In this document: positions 8,822 to 15,491 of the stretch, piece after piece
How the letters are laid out: each line of letters opens with the position of its first letter
How positions within the stretch are numbered: position 1 is the first letter of the stretch
Assembly: GCF_025567045.1 (NCBI RefSeq)
Contig: NZ_JAOQJK010000009.1
Span: forward strand, 1-64,000
Length of the DNA: 64,000 nucleotides
Direction of reading: 5' to 3'
Origin: Barnesiella propionica
GTDB taxonomy: Bacteria; Bacteroidota; Bacteroidia; Bacteroidales; Barnesiellaceae
Notes under the pieces: model-generated
The model's database searches: none
The model's input: the letters and a program-made list of their open reading frames with translations, nothing else
What the model was told of the DNA's origin: nothing
Position numbers and translations under genes: made by a program

Positions 8822-9000
8822 GACGGCTTTTTGTTACTTTTTCTCCCGCTTTGTATCGTTCCTGCTCATGGAAAAAGTAATCGCCCGAAGGGGGTAATGT
8901 TTCGTTTAAGCACAAAGAAAGAAACATCGGACACGGCTTTTTGCTTCTTTTTCTCCCGCCTAAAATCTACCTGTTTGCTCATGGAAAAAGAAGCGGGCGG
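8822..9000. repeat. two related long hairpins in tandem
   Basis: Two copies of one unit start at about 8824 and 8936 with the shared string ACGGCTTTTTG. Copy 1 folds by TTACTTTTTC (8834-8843) with GAAAAAGTAA (8871-8880); copy 2 by GCTTCTTTTTC (8943-8953) with GAAAAAGAAGC (8984-8994). Both loops contain CTCCCGC near the 5' side and GCTCATG next to the 3' arm. Base changes between copies are compensated in the stems. No protein-coding frame explains them. Confidence 0.65.
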
Positions 9001-9042
9001 AGTTTGCCCCGCCCGTATCAAACAAACCTCTGCAAACAGCAT

Positions 9043-9270
9043 TTACAGACCATTTTCGACCATATATTGCAGCCGTCCCGCTACCCAATGGATAGAGGGA
9101 TTGCGCGGATAATGGAACGTCCTACGGCTTAAATTCTCAATAACAAGCCGTTCGGTTCTAAGTTGTATGCTACGGCAGTCGGGGTCTATCTCGTGCAAAA
9201 GTTCCTCCAGTTCGTAGTATTGTTCTTGTGTGGCAATAACAGGGTTGCCGATATATGCGTCAATCCTCAT
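9043..9270 (-). CDS. small hypothetical protein of the element (75 aa)
   Basis: 75 residues, acidic in the first half (EQYYELEELLHEIDPD) and basic later (RTERLVIENLSRRTFHYPRN). No signal or membrane segment. Its ATG overlaps the stop of the upstream 59-residue gene (ATGA overlap at 9267-9270), which supports both as coupled genes. I do not recognise the family. Confidence 0.6.
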   Translation of the reverse strand: MRIDAYIGNPVIATQEQYYELEELLHEIDPDCRSIQLRTERLVIENLSRRTFHYPRNPSIHWVAGRLQYMVENGL

Positions 9271-9446
9271 ACCTCGCCGAATTTATCTGTTTCACATTCT
9301 ATAATTACGACCTCTGCCGTATGGGTATATAAGCCGTTTTCTTTGGCATGGTCTACCGCTTTTGCCTCTGTGGAGAATACGCCGAAAAATACACGGCTTG
9401 CCCTTGTTCGGTGTACATCCGTCTGAAATAAAACATATACTGTCAT
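9267..9446 (-). CDS. small hypothetical protein of the element (59 aa)
   Basis: Starts with ATG at 9444-9446 and reads MTVYVLFQTDVHRT, ending CETDKFGEV before TGA at 9267-9269. A short alpha/beta pattern with VFFGVFSTEAKAVDHAKENG resembles small stress- or ligand-type folds but I do not recognise a family. It lies 54 bases downstream of the ParB-family gene and is coupled by ATGA to the next gene. Support: codon use like the neighbours and the overlap. Confidence 0.55.
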   Translation of the reverse strand: MTVYVLFQTDVHRTRASRVFFGVFSTEAKAVDHAKENGLYTHTAEVVIIECETDKFGEV

Positions 9447-9500
9447 AGTGATTTTTTAATTATGGAGCGGGATTTCTCCCGCCCCTGTTAATAATTGGGT

Positions 9501-11465
9501 TTATACCGCTGTGGCTACCTCTGCCGTTTTGCCTTTCGGCGGTACGGTTACAATATGTACCGTTCCCGTTGTCGTGCTTGCCGTTGCTTTGGGTTGTTCC
9601 TTGCCTTTGTTCTTGGCGGGTACTGTTGCCGGAACGGTCGGGGTAGTGGCTTTCTTTGCCTTTTCAGCCGTCTTTCCGTTTGTTTTAGCCGTCTTTTCGG
9701 CTTTAGCGGGTTGCTCTGCCTTTTTCGCTTTGGCATCGGCTTTCGCTTTCTTTTCAGCCTCTTTCAGCCCTGCGATACGTTCGTCCAATCGGGCGTTCTT
9801 CTTGCCGTAATCTTCGGCGTGGGTCGCCTCAATTTCAGCCGTTTTCTTGGGTAGGTGCTGTTTGGCGAACGCCAACATTATCCCGCCTTTCGTATCTGCT
9901 ACGGTCGTTGTCCTGTCGGTAAGGTGGCTATACAGGTAGTCGCGCCGTATCACGGTTTTTTGTTCTTCGGTAAGGGTTGAGGCGATTTGTAGCCGTTTTT
10001 CATCTGTCAGTCCATAATAGTCGTTTTCTTTCAGCCCTATGGTTTTGTAGTGGCTACGGCGCAATTTCGACAACATGAAAAAGTACATGGCTGTTTCTTC
10101 GGCTGCGGTAAATGCCGATTGTGGCATTTCGTCCGTCCGCAAAAGTTCCTTTATCCCCTCGGCGGTCTTTTCCGCTTGTAATTCGGTGTTGCGTTTCTTC
10201 TTGGCGGTAAGGTCAGCGATTAACTGCTCATTGGTTTTAGTGTCTTTGGTCGCTACCTCTTTGTAATGGAGTTTTACGCCCTTATCCCCGATTTCAGCGT
10301 ACACACGGATTTTGCCCTGCTCTTTCAGTTCGTCAAGGTGCGCCGTTTGCTTGGTGTACTTTTCCTGTTCCTTGCCGTATTTCTCCTGCGCCTTGTCGAA
10401 ATCTTCGGTTTTTTTGTACTCGGAGGCTTGCGGTGCGGTGGGAGCGGTCGGGTATCTGTTAAGATTGTAAGTGTGTACGTTCTTAAATTCATACCCGCCT
10501 TTGCGTATCTTTCGGGTTGCCTCGTTCTCATATCCGTACTGTTCCCCGATAAAAACGAGTTTCGGGTCGTGTAAGGCGACTTCTTCGGCTTGCGCTACGA
10601 GATAAGCCGTATTCTTGGCATCAAGGCACTTTTTATCCGCACATCTACCGCACCCGCTCCCTGTGGCGAACAGGTCGAAATTAGTAGAGTTGTGAATACA
10701 TTTCAGACAAGGGGTTTTGTCGAAATGGTAGTCCATGAGGTTGTTTGTATAACAGCTTTGTATCTTGCCGTCCAACACTCCTGCGGAAATACTGCACCAG
10801 TCGCCCTGTCCGTCCTCGCCTAAACGGTCTTTCAGAATTTCAGCCTGTATTTTCTTGTCGTACTTGCTTATCACTATTCCCGCCGATGCGGTCAGCTTAC
10901 CCGCTTTGACAAGGTTGGCAATGCCTTTAATGAGTTCGCAAAGTTTCAGCGTTTGGTAAACGTGCTTATCGCTCTTGCCGAATTGCAGGGCAAGGCTTGC
11001 CACATCGTACCGCTTGGTATCTATCAGGCGTTTGTAAGCCTCTGCCGCCTCTATTGGCGGTACGTCCTCACGCTGTAAGTTCTCGGAGATTGAAAGGTCA
11101 TACGCCTGTTCGTCCGTTACTTCCCGAACGATGCAGGGGATTTCGGCAAGTTTGAGCATACGGCAGGCACGGAAACGGCGTTCCCCGCAAATGATTTCGT
11201 AATGCTCGCCTTTCTCTCCCTTACGCCGTACCGTAATGGGCTGTATCAATCCGTGAACGGAAATACTTTGCGCCAACTCTTTGAGCGCATCGGCATCGAA
11301 TGTTTTTCGGGCGTTGTAATTGCTCGGCTCTATCAAGTCGGATGCAATGTTTACGGCTTTACGCTGTCCGTTGTCGGGTTTGCTAACCACTACTGCGGTT
11401 ACTACTGTGTTGTTACTCTCGGTTGCTTGTACTGCTACGGCAGTTCCTTTTTCATTTGTTTTCAT
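9501..11465 (-). CDS. ParB/Spo0J-family nuclease-like DNA-binding protein
   Basis: 654 residues. A ParB N-terminal domain spans about 38-130 with the box GERRFRACRML and ENLQREDVPPIEAAEAY, followed by a KorB-like helix-turn-helix (about 140-185, LALQFGKSDKHVYQTLKL). Next comes a Cys-rich stretch of about 245-285 (CLKC, CGRCADKKC) that probably binds zinc. The last 90 residues are very rich in Lys and Ala, a low-complexity tail that may bind DNA. Proteins of this type are common accessory genes of Bacteroides ICEs and plasmids; a role in partition or in transcription control of the element is likely but not proven. No ParA partner is in the window. Confidence 0.85.
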   Translation of the reverse strand: MKTNEKGTAVAVQATESNNTVVTAVVVSKPDNGQRKAVNIASDLIEPSNYNARKTFDADALKELAQSISVHGLIQPITVRRKGEKGEHYEIICGERRFRACRMLKLAEIPCIVREVTDEQAYDLSISENLQREDVPPIEAAEAYKRLIDTKRYDVASLALQFGKSDKHVYQTLKLCELIKGIANLVKAGKLTASAGIVISKYDKKIQAEILKDRLGEDGQGDWCSISAGVLDGKIQSCYTNNLMDYHFDKTPCLKCIHNSTNFDLFATGSGCGRCADKKCLDAKNTAYLVAQAEEVALHDPKLVFIGEQYGYENEATRKIRKGGYEFKNVHTYNLNRYPTAPTAPQASEYKKTEDFDKAQEKYGKEQEKYTKQTAHLDELKEQGKIRVYAEIGDKGVKLHYKEVATKDTKTNEQLIADLTAKKKRNTELQAEKTAEGIKELLRTDEMPQSAFTAAEETAMYFFMLSKLRRSHYKTIGLKENDYYGLTDEKRLQIASTLTEEQKTVIRRDYLYSHLTDRTTTVADTKGGIMLAFAKQHLPKKTAEIEATHAEDYGKKNARLDERIAGLKEAEKKAKADAKAKKAEQPAKAEKTAKTNGKTAEKAKKATTPTVPATVPAKNKGKEQPKATASTTTGTVHIVTVPPKGKTAEVATAV

Positions 11466-11487
11466 TTCTGTTATTATAAAGTGATTA

Positions 11488-11727
11488 TTAAAAGATTAAA
11501 CCTATTGCCAGCGTTATGATAACTGCCAGAACGAGCAGAGAAACAAGGCACGAAAGCAACGTTTTCACTACCACAAAGGCTATCCGAATACCTACCACCA
11601 CCGCCACGAATGACCAACCCCAAAGGGCAAAGCCCGCAACTACAAAAGCTATCTTCAAAACCAACCCAATGCTGATTGGAAGGTTGGAGCTGTTTCGGGT
11701 TTCATTATTTTTTTCTGTTCGTTTCAT
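11488..11727 (-). CDS. small membrane protein upstream of the ParB-family gene
   Basis: 79 residues from the ATG at 11725-11727 (MKRTEKNNETRNSS), chosen over a longer frame because the extension reads through repeat-rich non-coding sequence. A polar N-terminal tail precedes two hydrophobic helices (about 20-42 and 50-77). It lies 22 bases before the ParB-family gene and likely shares its transcript. I do not recognise the family. Confidence 0.6.
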   Translation of the reverse strand: MKRTEKNNETRNSSNLPISIGLVLKIAFVVAGFALWGWSFVAVVVGIRIAFVVVKTLLSCLVSLLVLAVIITLAIGLIF

Positions 11728-11837
11728 AATTTTTGACCTTTTTTTTAACTGCAATGCTGCTCGGAGCCGGTTAGGAGTGTTCGAGTTTCGGGGGCAGGAA
11801 AATCCCGTGAACGAAGTCCACACAAGGCTTGCACGAA

Positions 11838-12065
11838 CAAATACGCTCGCCCGGATAGGCTTAAAAAGAAGGGAAAGAGGAAGATTTTTCGGGCAACCAA
11901 CCGGGAAAGGGGATTAAAGTGTCGGGAGAATAAAATACGCTCGCCTGAAATAAACCGAATGAAGGAAAGAGAAAGATTTTTTCGCCCGACAAAACCCTGA
12001 CGGTCGCCTTTTGCGGCGCACGGCACGGAAGTATTTTCGCGCCTGAAATCGAAACACTCTGATAG
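11838..12065. repeat. direct repeats in the ICE control region
   Basis: The string AATACGCTCGCC(C/T)G occurs at about 11840 and 11935, each followed 30 to 40 bases later by a purine run and GATTTTTTCG(G/C); the repeat period is about 96 bases. A weaker third copy (TTTTCGCGCCTGAAATCG) begins near 12033. The tract separates the leftward ParB block from the rightward excisionase-like block. It could hold binding sites for an element protein or part of an origin of transfer; neither is shown. The surrounding 11728-12324 holds no convincing gene. Confidence 0.5.
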
Positions 12066-12251
12066 GCGCAGAGTGGCATACCGCTTAAAATGGGGAAGAA
12101 ATTATGTTAGAACAGAACAAAATCCCGATGTTGCCGCCATTATTTTATCGGCGACGGCACACTAAAGGCAGATTATTTTGTGAGCCGACAGGTGGCAAAT
12201 CTATAAATGTGTGTGCCACTCAAAGCCACAAGCTCTCGGCGACCGGATGAT

Positions 12252-12290
12252 TGATACAGCATGATTTTTAATGTTTTACCTTTGTTCTCC
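12252..12290 (+). promoter_or_regulatory. Bacteroidetes-type promoter for the excisionase-like operon
   Basis: TACCTTTG at 12277-12284 matches the -7 element TAnnTTTG exactly. A weak -33 box (TTGA, 12251-12254) lies about 22 bases upstream. The predicted start is near 12291, about 34 bases before the first ATG at 12325. Confidence 0.6.
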
Positions 12291-12324
12291 CCGTGATATT
12301 TCACAAACGAAAAAGAAAAATGGT

Positions 12325-12621
12325 ATGGAAATAATAAGTATAGAAGGTCGCACCTATGAGGCGATAATGGAGCGTTTCGAGCAATTCCTACGAAACGTGG
12401 ATGCCTTATGTGAACGCAACGGGGGCAAAGAAATGGGAAATTGGCTGAACAGTCAGGACGTGTGTATAATACTGAACATAAGTAAGCGGACGCTGCAATC
12501 TCTGCGCGATAGCGGAAAGTTGGCTTATTCGCAGATTAACCGCGCTATGTATTACAAGCCCGAAGATGTGGAAAAGTTGATAACGGATATTGCCGGAGGA
12601 AAGGAGGCTCGCCATGAATAG
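12325..12621 (+). CDS. excisionase-like helix-turn-helix protein 1
   Basis: 98 residues from ATG 12325. An N-terminal helical segment (MERFEQFLRNVDALCER) is followed by a winged MerR/excisionase-type helix-turn-helix (about 50-90): WLNSQDVCIILNISKRTLQSLRDSGKLAYSQ, then YYKPEDVEKLI. Such HTH_17 proteins in Bacteroides ICEs include the Xis2c/Xis2d excision factors of CTnDOT, and this gene has the same location near int. It overlaps the next gene by 8 bases. Role in excision is inferred. Confidence 0.8.
   Translation: MEIISIEGRTYEAIMERFEQFLRNVDALCERNGGKEMGNWLNSQDVCIILNISKRTLQSLRDSGKLAYSQINRAMYYKPEDVEKLITDIAGGKEARHE
12601..12607 (+). promoter_or_regulatory. Shine-Dalgarno AAGGAGG that fixes the second HTH start
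   Basis: AAGGAGG lies 6 bases before the ATG at 12614 and inside the end of the previous gene. Strong Shine-Dalgarno sites are rare in Bacteroidetes, so this one supports ATG 12614 as the start and re-initiation within the overlap. Confidence 0.6.
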
Positions 12622-12934
12622 CAAAGCCGATTACAACGAACCGGGCGGCGATTTGATAACAAAGGACAATCCGCGCATTATGGCATTGCTCCGCTCTTTC
12701 GACCGTGTATTGGAGCGCATGGAACTAATGGCGAGAAATTGTAAGCCGCTCCTTAATGGGGAGTATTATATGACGGACAAAGAGGTTTCGGAGCGGTTGA
12801 AAGTCAGCCGCCAGACCTTGCAGGAATATCGCAATACGGGTAAAATAGCCTACTGTCAGTTAGGCGGTAAGATACTCTACCGGGCGAGCGATATTCAAAA
12901 GATGCTCGATGAAAACTACCGCGAAGCCTATTAA
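12614..12934 (+). CDS. excisionase-like helix-turn-helix protein 2
   Basis: 106 residues from ATG 12614. It is a paralogue of the preceding protein: a helical N-terminus (RIMALLRSFDRVLERMELMA) and the same HTH_17 core, YYMTDKEVSERLKVSRQTLQ, with QEYRNTGKIAYCQLGGKILY and a final DIQKMLDENY. Paired small HTH genes next to the integrase are a known layout of CTnDOT-type excision control. The two probably act on the element's ends or on excision/transfer promoters. Starts further upstream in this frame lack support. Confidence 0.82.
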   Translation: MNSKADYNEPGGDLITKDNPRIMALLRSFDRVLERMELMARNCKPLLNGEYYMTDKEVSERLKVSRQTLQEYRNTGKIAYCQLGGKILYRASDIQKMLDENYREAY

Positions 12935-12951
12935 GGCGACGGAATAACGAA

Positions 12952-12985
12952 AAAAGGGATTAGCCGTTAAAAGCCAATCCCTTTT
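12952..12985. terminator. bidirectional terminator between the HTH pair and int
   Basis: AAAAGGGATT (12952-12961) pairs with AATCCCTTTT (12976-12985). A-runs and T-runs flank both arms, so it can end both the rightward HTH transcript and the leftward integrase transcript. Confidence 0.75.
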
Positions 12986-12992
12986 CCCATTT

Positions 12993-14240
12993 CTACATAC
13001 CGCTTACGAGGCGTAACGAGGTTTTCTTCTGCTTGTTGTTAAGGGTAATAGATAGCTTCTGCATATCGTTACCGACCTTTTTATCAAGTATCTTGCCGTA
13101 AATTTCGGTCGTCTTAATGCTCTTATGACCGAGCATTTTGCTTAACGATTCCATAGGTACGCCGTTGGTTAAGCAAATTTGGGTAGCGTAGGTATGGCGG
13201 CTCATGTGCCAGCTTACGTCTTTAGTTATCCCGCACTCTTTGGCAATCTCTTTTATGCTGTTCCGCAGGGTTTCATAACAGGGAACGGGCAACAGCTTAT
13301 CGCCTTTAGCTGTTCCCTTGTACTTCTCGATGATTTGGAGCGGAACATCGAGCAACCATATATTAGACGATACATTTGTTTTTTGACGGCGTGTAATAAT
13401 CCACGGATGCCCGTCGAAACCTGTTTGCAGGTTTTCGGTCGTAAGGTTTTTCAGGTCGCGGAACGACAAGCCCGTGTAACAGCAGAAAATGAACATATCC
13501 CGTACCACTTCCCGCTTTTTACGGCGGAAACTTGCATCCATTAACGCCGTAATTTCTTCTTCCGACAGAAAGCCCCTATCCACTTCTTCGGCGGTTATTT
13601 CATATTCCCAAAAGGGGTCGCGGTACAGCCAGCCTTTGTTTACCGCAATGGTTATCATCTTACGGAGCGGCATTTGATGAATCCACACTGTATTATGGGA
13701 GTGTCCTTTTTCCATACGCAGGAAAAAATCGAAGTCCGTAATAAATGCGGGCTGTATCTCCTTTAGGGCAATATCCTTGCGATTGAACTTATACTTTATA
13801 AATTCTTCGAGCAGGTCATAAGTCCGCAAATATTTGTAATAGGTGGACTTACTGCGGCTACCGCTCTTATACAATTTCTCGAAATCTTCCAAGAAATCTT
13901 TATATACCGTTAAGAGTGTAAGCCGCTTTTGGTCTAAGCCCAAATAGGCGTTTTTGACTTTCTCGGCATTGATGTAGCCCTCGCGCTCGAATATATCGGT
14001 ATAATGTTTATTGATACCGACACGAATAGCATCCAGCCTGCGATTTACCGCTATGGCTTCATTACTCTTGCCGGATGCCCTGCCCGCTGAAATATCCCAA
14101 AGTTTGGGGTCGATAGTGGTTTTACAACTGAACTGCGATATGCTTCCGTCGATTGTGATGCGACACATAACGGGTACTTGTCCGTTCTTCTTTTCCTCGT
14201 TCCGTTTCAGGTAAAACAAAACCTTAAATGTACTTCTCAT
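12993..14240 (-). CDS. int: IntDOT-type tyrosine integrase of the ICE
   Basis: 415 residues. An arm-binding N-terminus and SAM-like core-binding domain (about 90-200) precede the catalytic domain. Visible catalytic residues are R247, K287, H345 and R348 (HMSRHTYAT), H372 and the nucleophile Y381 (TEIYGK). The usual first Arg is Ser259 (TGLSFRDL). This set and its numbering match what I recall for IntDOT of CTnDOT, so the element is probably mobilised the same way, with short or no sequence homology needed between sites. It reads toward the element interior and starts inside a 10-bp inverted repeat. Confidence 0.93.
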   Translation of the reverse strand: MRSTFKVLFYLKRNEEKKNGQVPVMCRITIDGSISQFSCKTTIDPKLWDISAGRASGKSNEAIAVNRRLDAIRVGINKHYTDIFEREGYINAEKVKNAYLGLDQKRLTLLTVYKDFLEDFEKLYKSGSRSKSTYYKYLRTYDLLEEFIKYKFNRKDIALKEIQPAFITDFDFFLRMEKGHSHNTVWIHQMPLRKMITIAVNKGWLYRDPFWEYEITAEEVDRGFLSEEEITALMDASFRRKKREVVRDMFIFCCYTGLSFRDLKNLTTENLQTGFDGHPWIITRRQKTNVSSNIWLLDVPLQIIEKYKGTAKGDKLLPVPCYETLRNSIKEIAKECGITKDVSWHMSRHTYATQICLTNGVPMESLSKMLGHKSIKTTEIYGKILDKKVGNDMQKLSITLNNKQKKTSLRLVSGM

Positions 14241-14285
14241 AACTCAACTTTTTTAATGTTTCAAAATTACTTATTGTTGAGTTAT
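14239..14285. repeat. inverted repeat at the integrase start
   Basis: ATAACTCAAC (14239-14248) and its exact complement GTTGAGTTAT (14276-14285) are separated by 27 AT-rich bases. The left arm overlaps the integrase start codon. Such sites could be integrase arm-type sites or an operator for int. Confidence 0.55.
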
Positions 14286-14340
14286 CTGAAATTACGCAAA
14301 ATGCTATGAAACACTATATTAGCATCATAAAGCCGTCTTT

Positions 14341-14638
14341 TTTGTCCGTATGCTTGAAATTCACTACATTTGTTACCGAACAAAAGCATAAAAACGGTCT
14401 TTGACAAGGGTTTGAGCGTACTTACTATTCCTATCGTTACGGAATGATTTAGTAACGTTGCTTCGACCTAACTTGTCTTTTTAATGGCTTTTGGTGGCTG
14501 CGCTTAATCGTTTTGAGTTTGCCGAAACCGCTGATAGTCAATTAACTTATACCGTTTCTTACAAATCTGCTTTTTAGTTCATTATTTTTGAAAAAAAGTA
14601 AAATGGTTTTGCAGGTGCATATAGTGTGCCTGTTTTTT
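14341..14638 (+). ncRNA. possible untranslated transcript at the ICE edge
   Basis: A full promoter is present: -33 TTTG (14341-14344), 20 bases, then -7 TACATTTG (14365-14372). Some 240 bases further, CAGGTGCA pairs with TGTGCCTG (14612-14632, two G-U pairs) followed by TTTTTT, a good rightward terminator. No open frame above 15 codons lies between. A small hairpin CGTTAC/GTAACG sits at 14435-14457. The region could be a small RNA of the element, or chromosomal sequence next to its end; the -7 element also resembles the CTnDOT target site. Confidence 0.4.
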
Positions 14639-14702
14639 ATTATAATATAATCTTATAATGAATTTGCGGTAAATTGGATGTCATGCAAATAAGAAATTTA
14701 TA

Positions 14703-14742
14703 AAAAAGGCCTGCCGGATTTTAGTCTCAGGCAGGTCTTTTT
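14703..14742. terminator. terminator after dedA
   Basis: AAAAAGGCCTGCC (14703-14715) pairs with GGCAGGTCTTTTT (14730-14742), one G-U pair. It serves the leftward dedA gene and may also stop rightward transcription out of the ICE. Confidence 0.75.
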
Positions 14743-14759
14743 CCAGTGGGTTTTGTTAT

Positions 14760-15386
14760 TTATTTTTTCCAGGCTTTATAGACCAAATACCCTACGATTA
14801 TCACAGCTAATGCGATGAATACATAACCTATTTCCGAACTGTATTCGGTAACTTTTGCCATTAACTGGTCTTGCGGTACGACCGATTGCAAGTGATAGCC
14901 GATAAAAGCCAGTATGGCATTCCATACTCCGGCACCTAAGGTAGTGAACAGGATGAATTTAGATAAGTTCATTTTTGCAAGTCCGGCGGGAATAGAGATC
15001 AATTGCCTTACGGCAGGTACCAGTCTTCCGAAGAATGTGGACATAATGCCGTGTTTGTTGAAATAATCTTCAGCTTTCTCTACTTTGCTTTCATCTATAA
15101 GGCACATATGACCGAAACGGCTGTTCGCAAACCGGTAAACAAGCGGACGGCCTATCCATTTGGCTAAAAAATAATTGATTAATGCACCTATATCGGCTCC
15201 TAAAGTACCGAACAAGGCGACCAGATATACATTAAGCTCTCCGGTAGCCGCAGCCATATAAGCGGCGGGAGGTATCACTACTTCGGACGGGAAAGGGATG
15301 AACGAGCTTTCAATAGCCATAAGTAATGTTATGGTCCAGTAATTGAGATTCTCTAAACACCACTGTATAAAAGACAATGAATCCAT
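14760..15386 (-). CDS. DedA family membrane protein
   Basis: 208 residues with the VTT/SNARE-associated domain: two re-entrant regions and several membrane helices (about 15-35, 50-75, 135-160, 170-195). Family motifs are seen in FIPFPSEVVIPPAAYMA, FGTLGADIGALINYFLAKWIGR and FFGRLVPAVRQLISIPAGLA, including the conserved Arg of the F-x-R-x-x-P motif. DedA proteins support membrane homeostasis, with undecaprenyl-phosphate or phospholipid translocation known for some members. A -7 element TATTTTTG lies 26 to 33 bases upstream of the start. It is the first clear chromosomal gene right of the ICE. Confidence 0.92.
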   Translation of the reverse strand: MDSLSFIQWCLENLNYWTITLLMAIESSFIPFPSEVVIPPAAYMAAATGELNVYLVALFGTLGADIGALINYFLAKWIGRPLVYRFANSRFGHMCLIDESKVEKAEDYFNKHGIMSTFFGRLVPAVRQLISIPAGLAKMNLSKFILFTTLGAGVWNAILAFIGYHLQSVVPQDQLMAKVTEYSSEIGYVFIALAVIIVGYLVYKAWKK

Positions 15387-15411
15387 ATTATGTATTTTTG
15401 TTAACTGCGTG

Positions 15412-15419
15412 CAAAAATA
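15412..15419 (-). promoter_or_regulatory. -7 promoter element for dedA
   Basis: The minus strand reads TATTTTTG, an exact TAnnTTTG match, 26 bases before the ATG. Confidence 0.55.
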
Positions 15420-15491
15420 CTATTAATTGCGAAACTTGCGAAAAAAGTATGAATATATTTCCAGCAATTTCCCGGTGGATAGTTTTGCTTT

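Noticed and set aside
8801..9132. rightward open frames across the tandem hairpins
   Set aside because: They are explained by the repeat units and start without an ATG in good context.
9495..9854. rightward open frames opposite the ParB-family tail
   Set aside because: They mirror the Lys/Ala low-complexity tail of the leftward gene and give Phe/Ser-rich products.
11516..12079. overlapping open frames in the control region
   Set aside because: Composition follows the direct repeats; no start context and no domain. Treated as non-coding.
12104..12250. 48-codon rightward frame (MLEQNKIPMLPP...) before the HTH pair
   Set aside because: No promoter upstream and no recognisable fold; the perfect promoter at 12277 lies after it. 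Possible but not supported.
14286..14702. tRNA or tmRNA as the ICE insertion target
   Set aside because: No T-loop or cloverleaf found; the integrase is of IntDOT type, which does not need a tRNA target.
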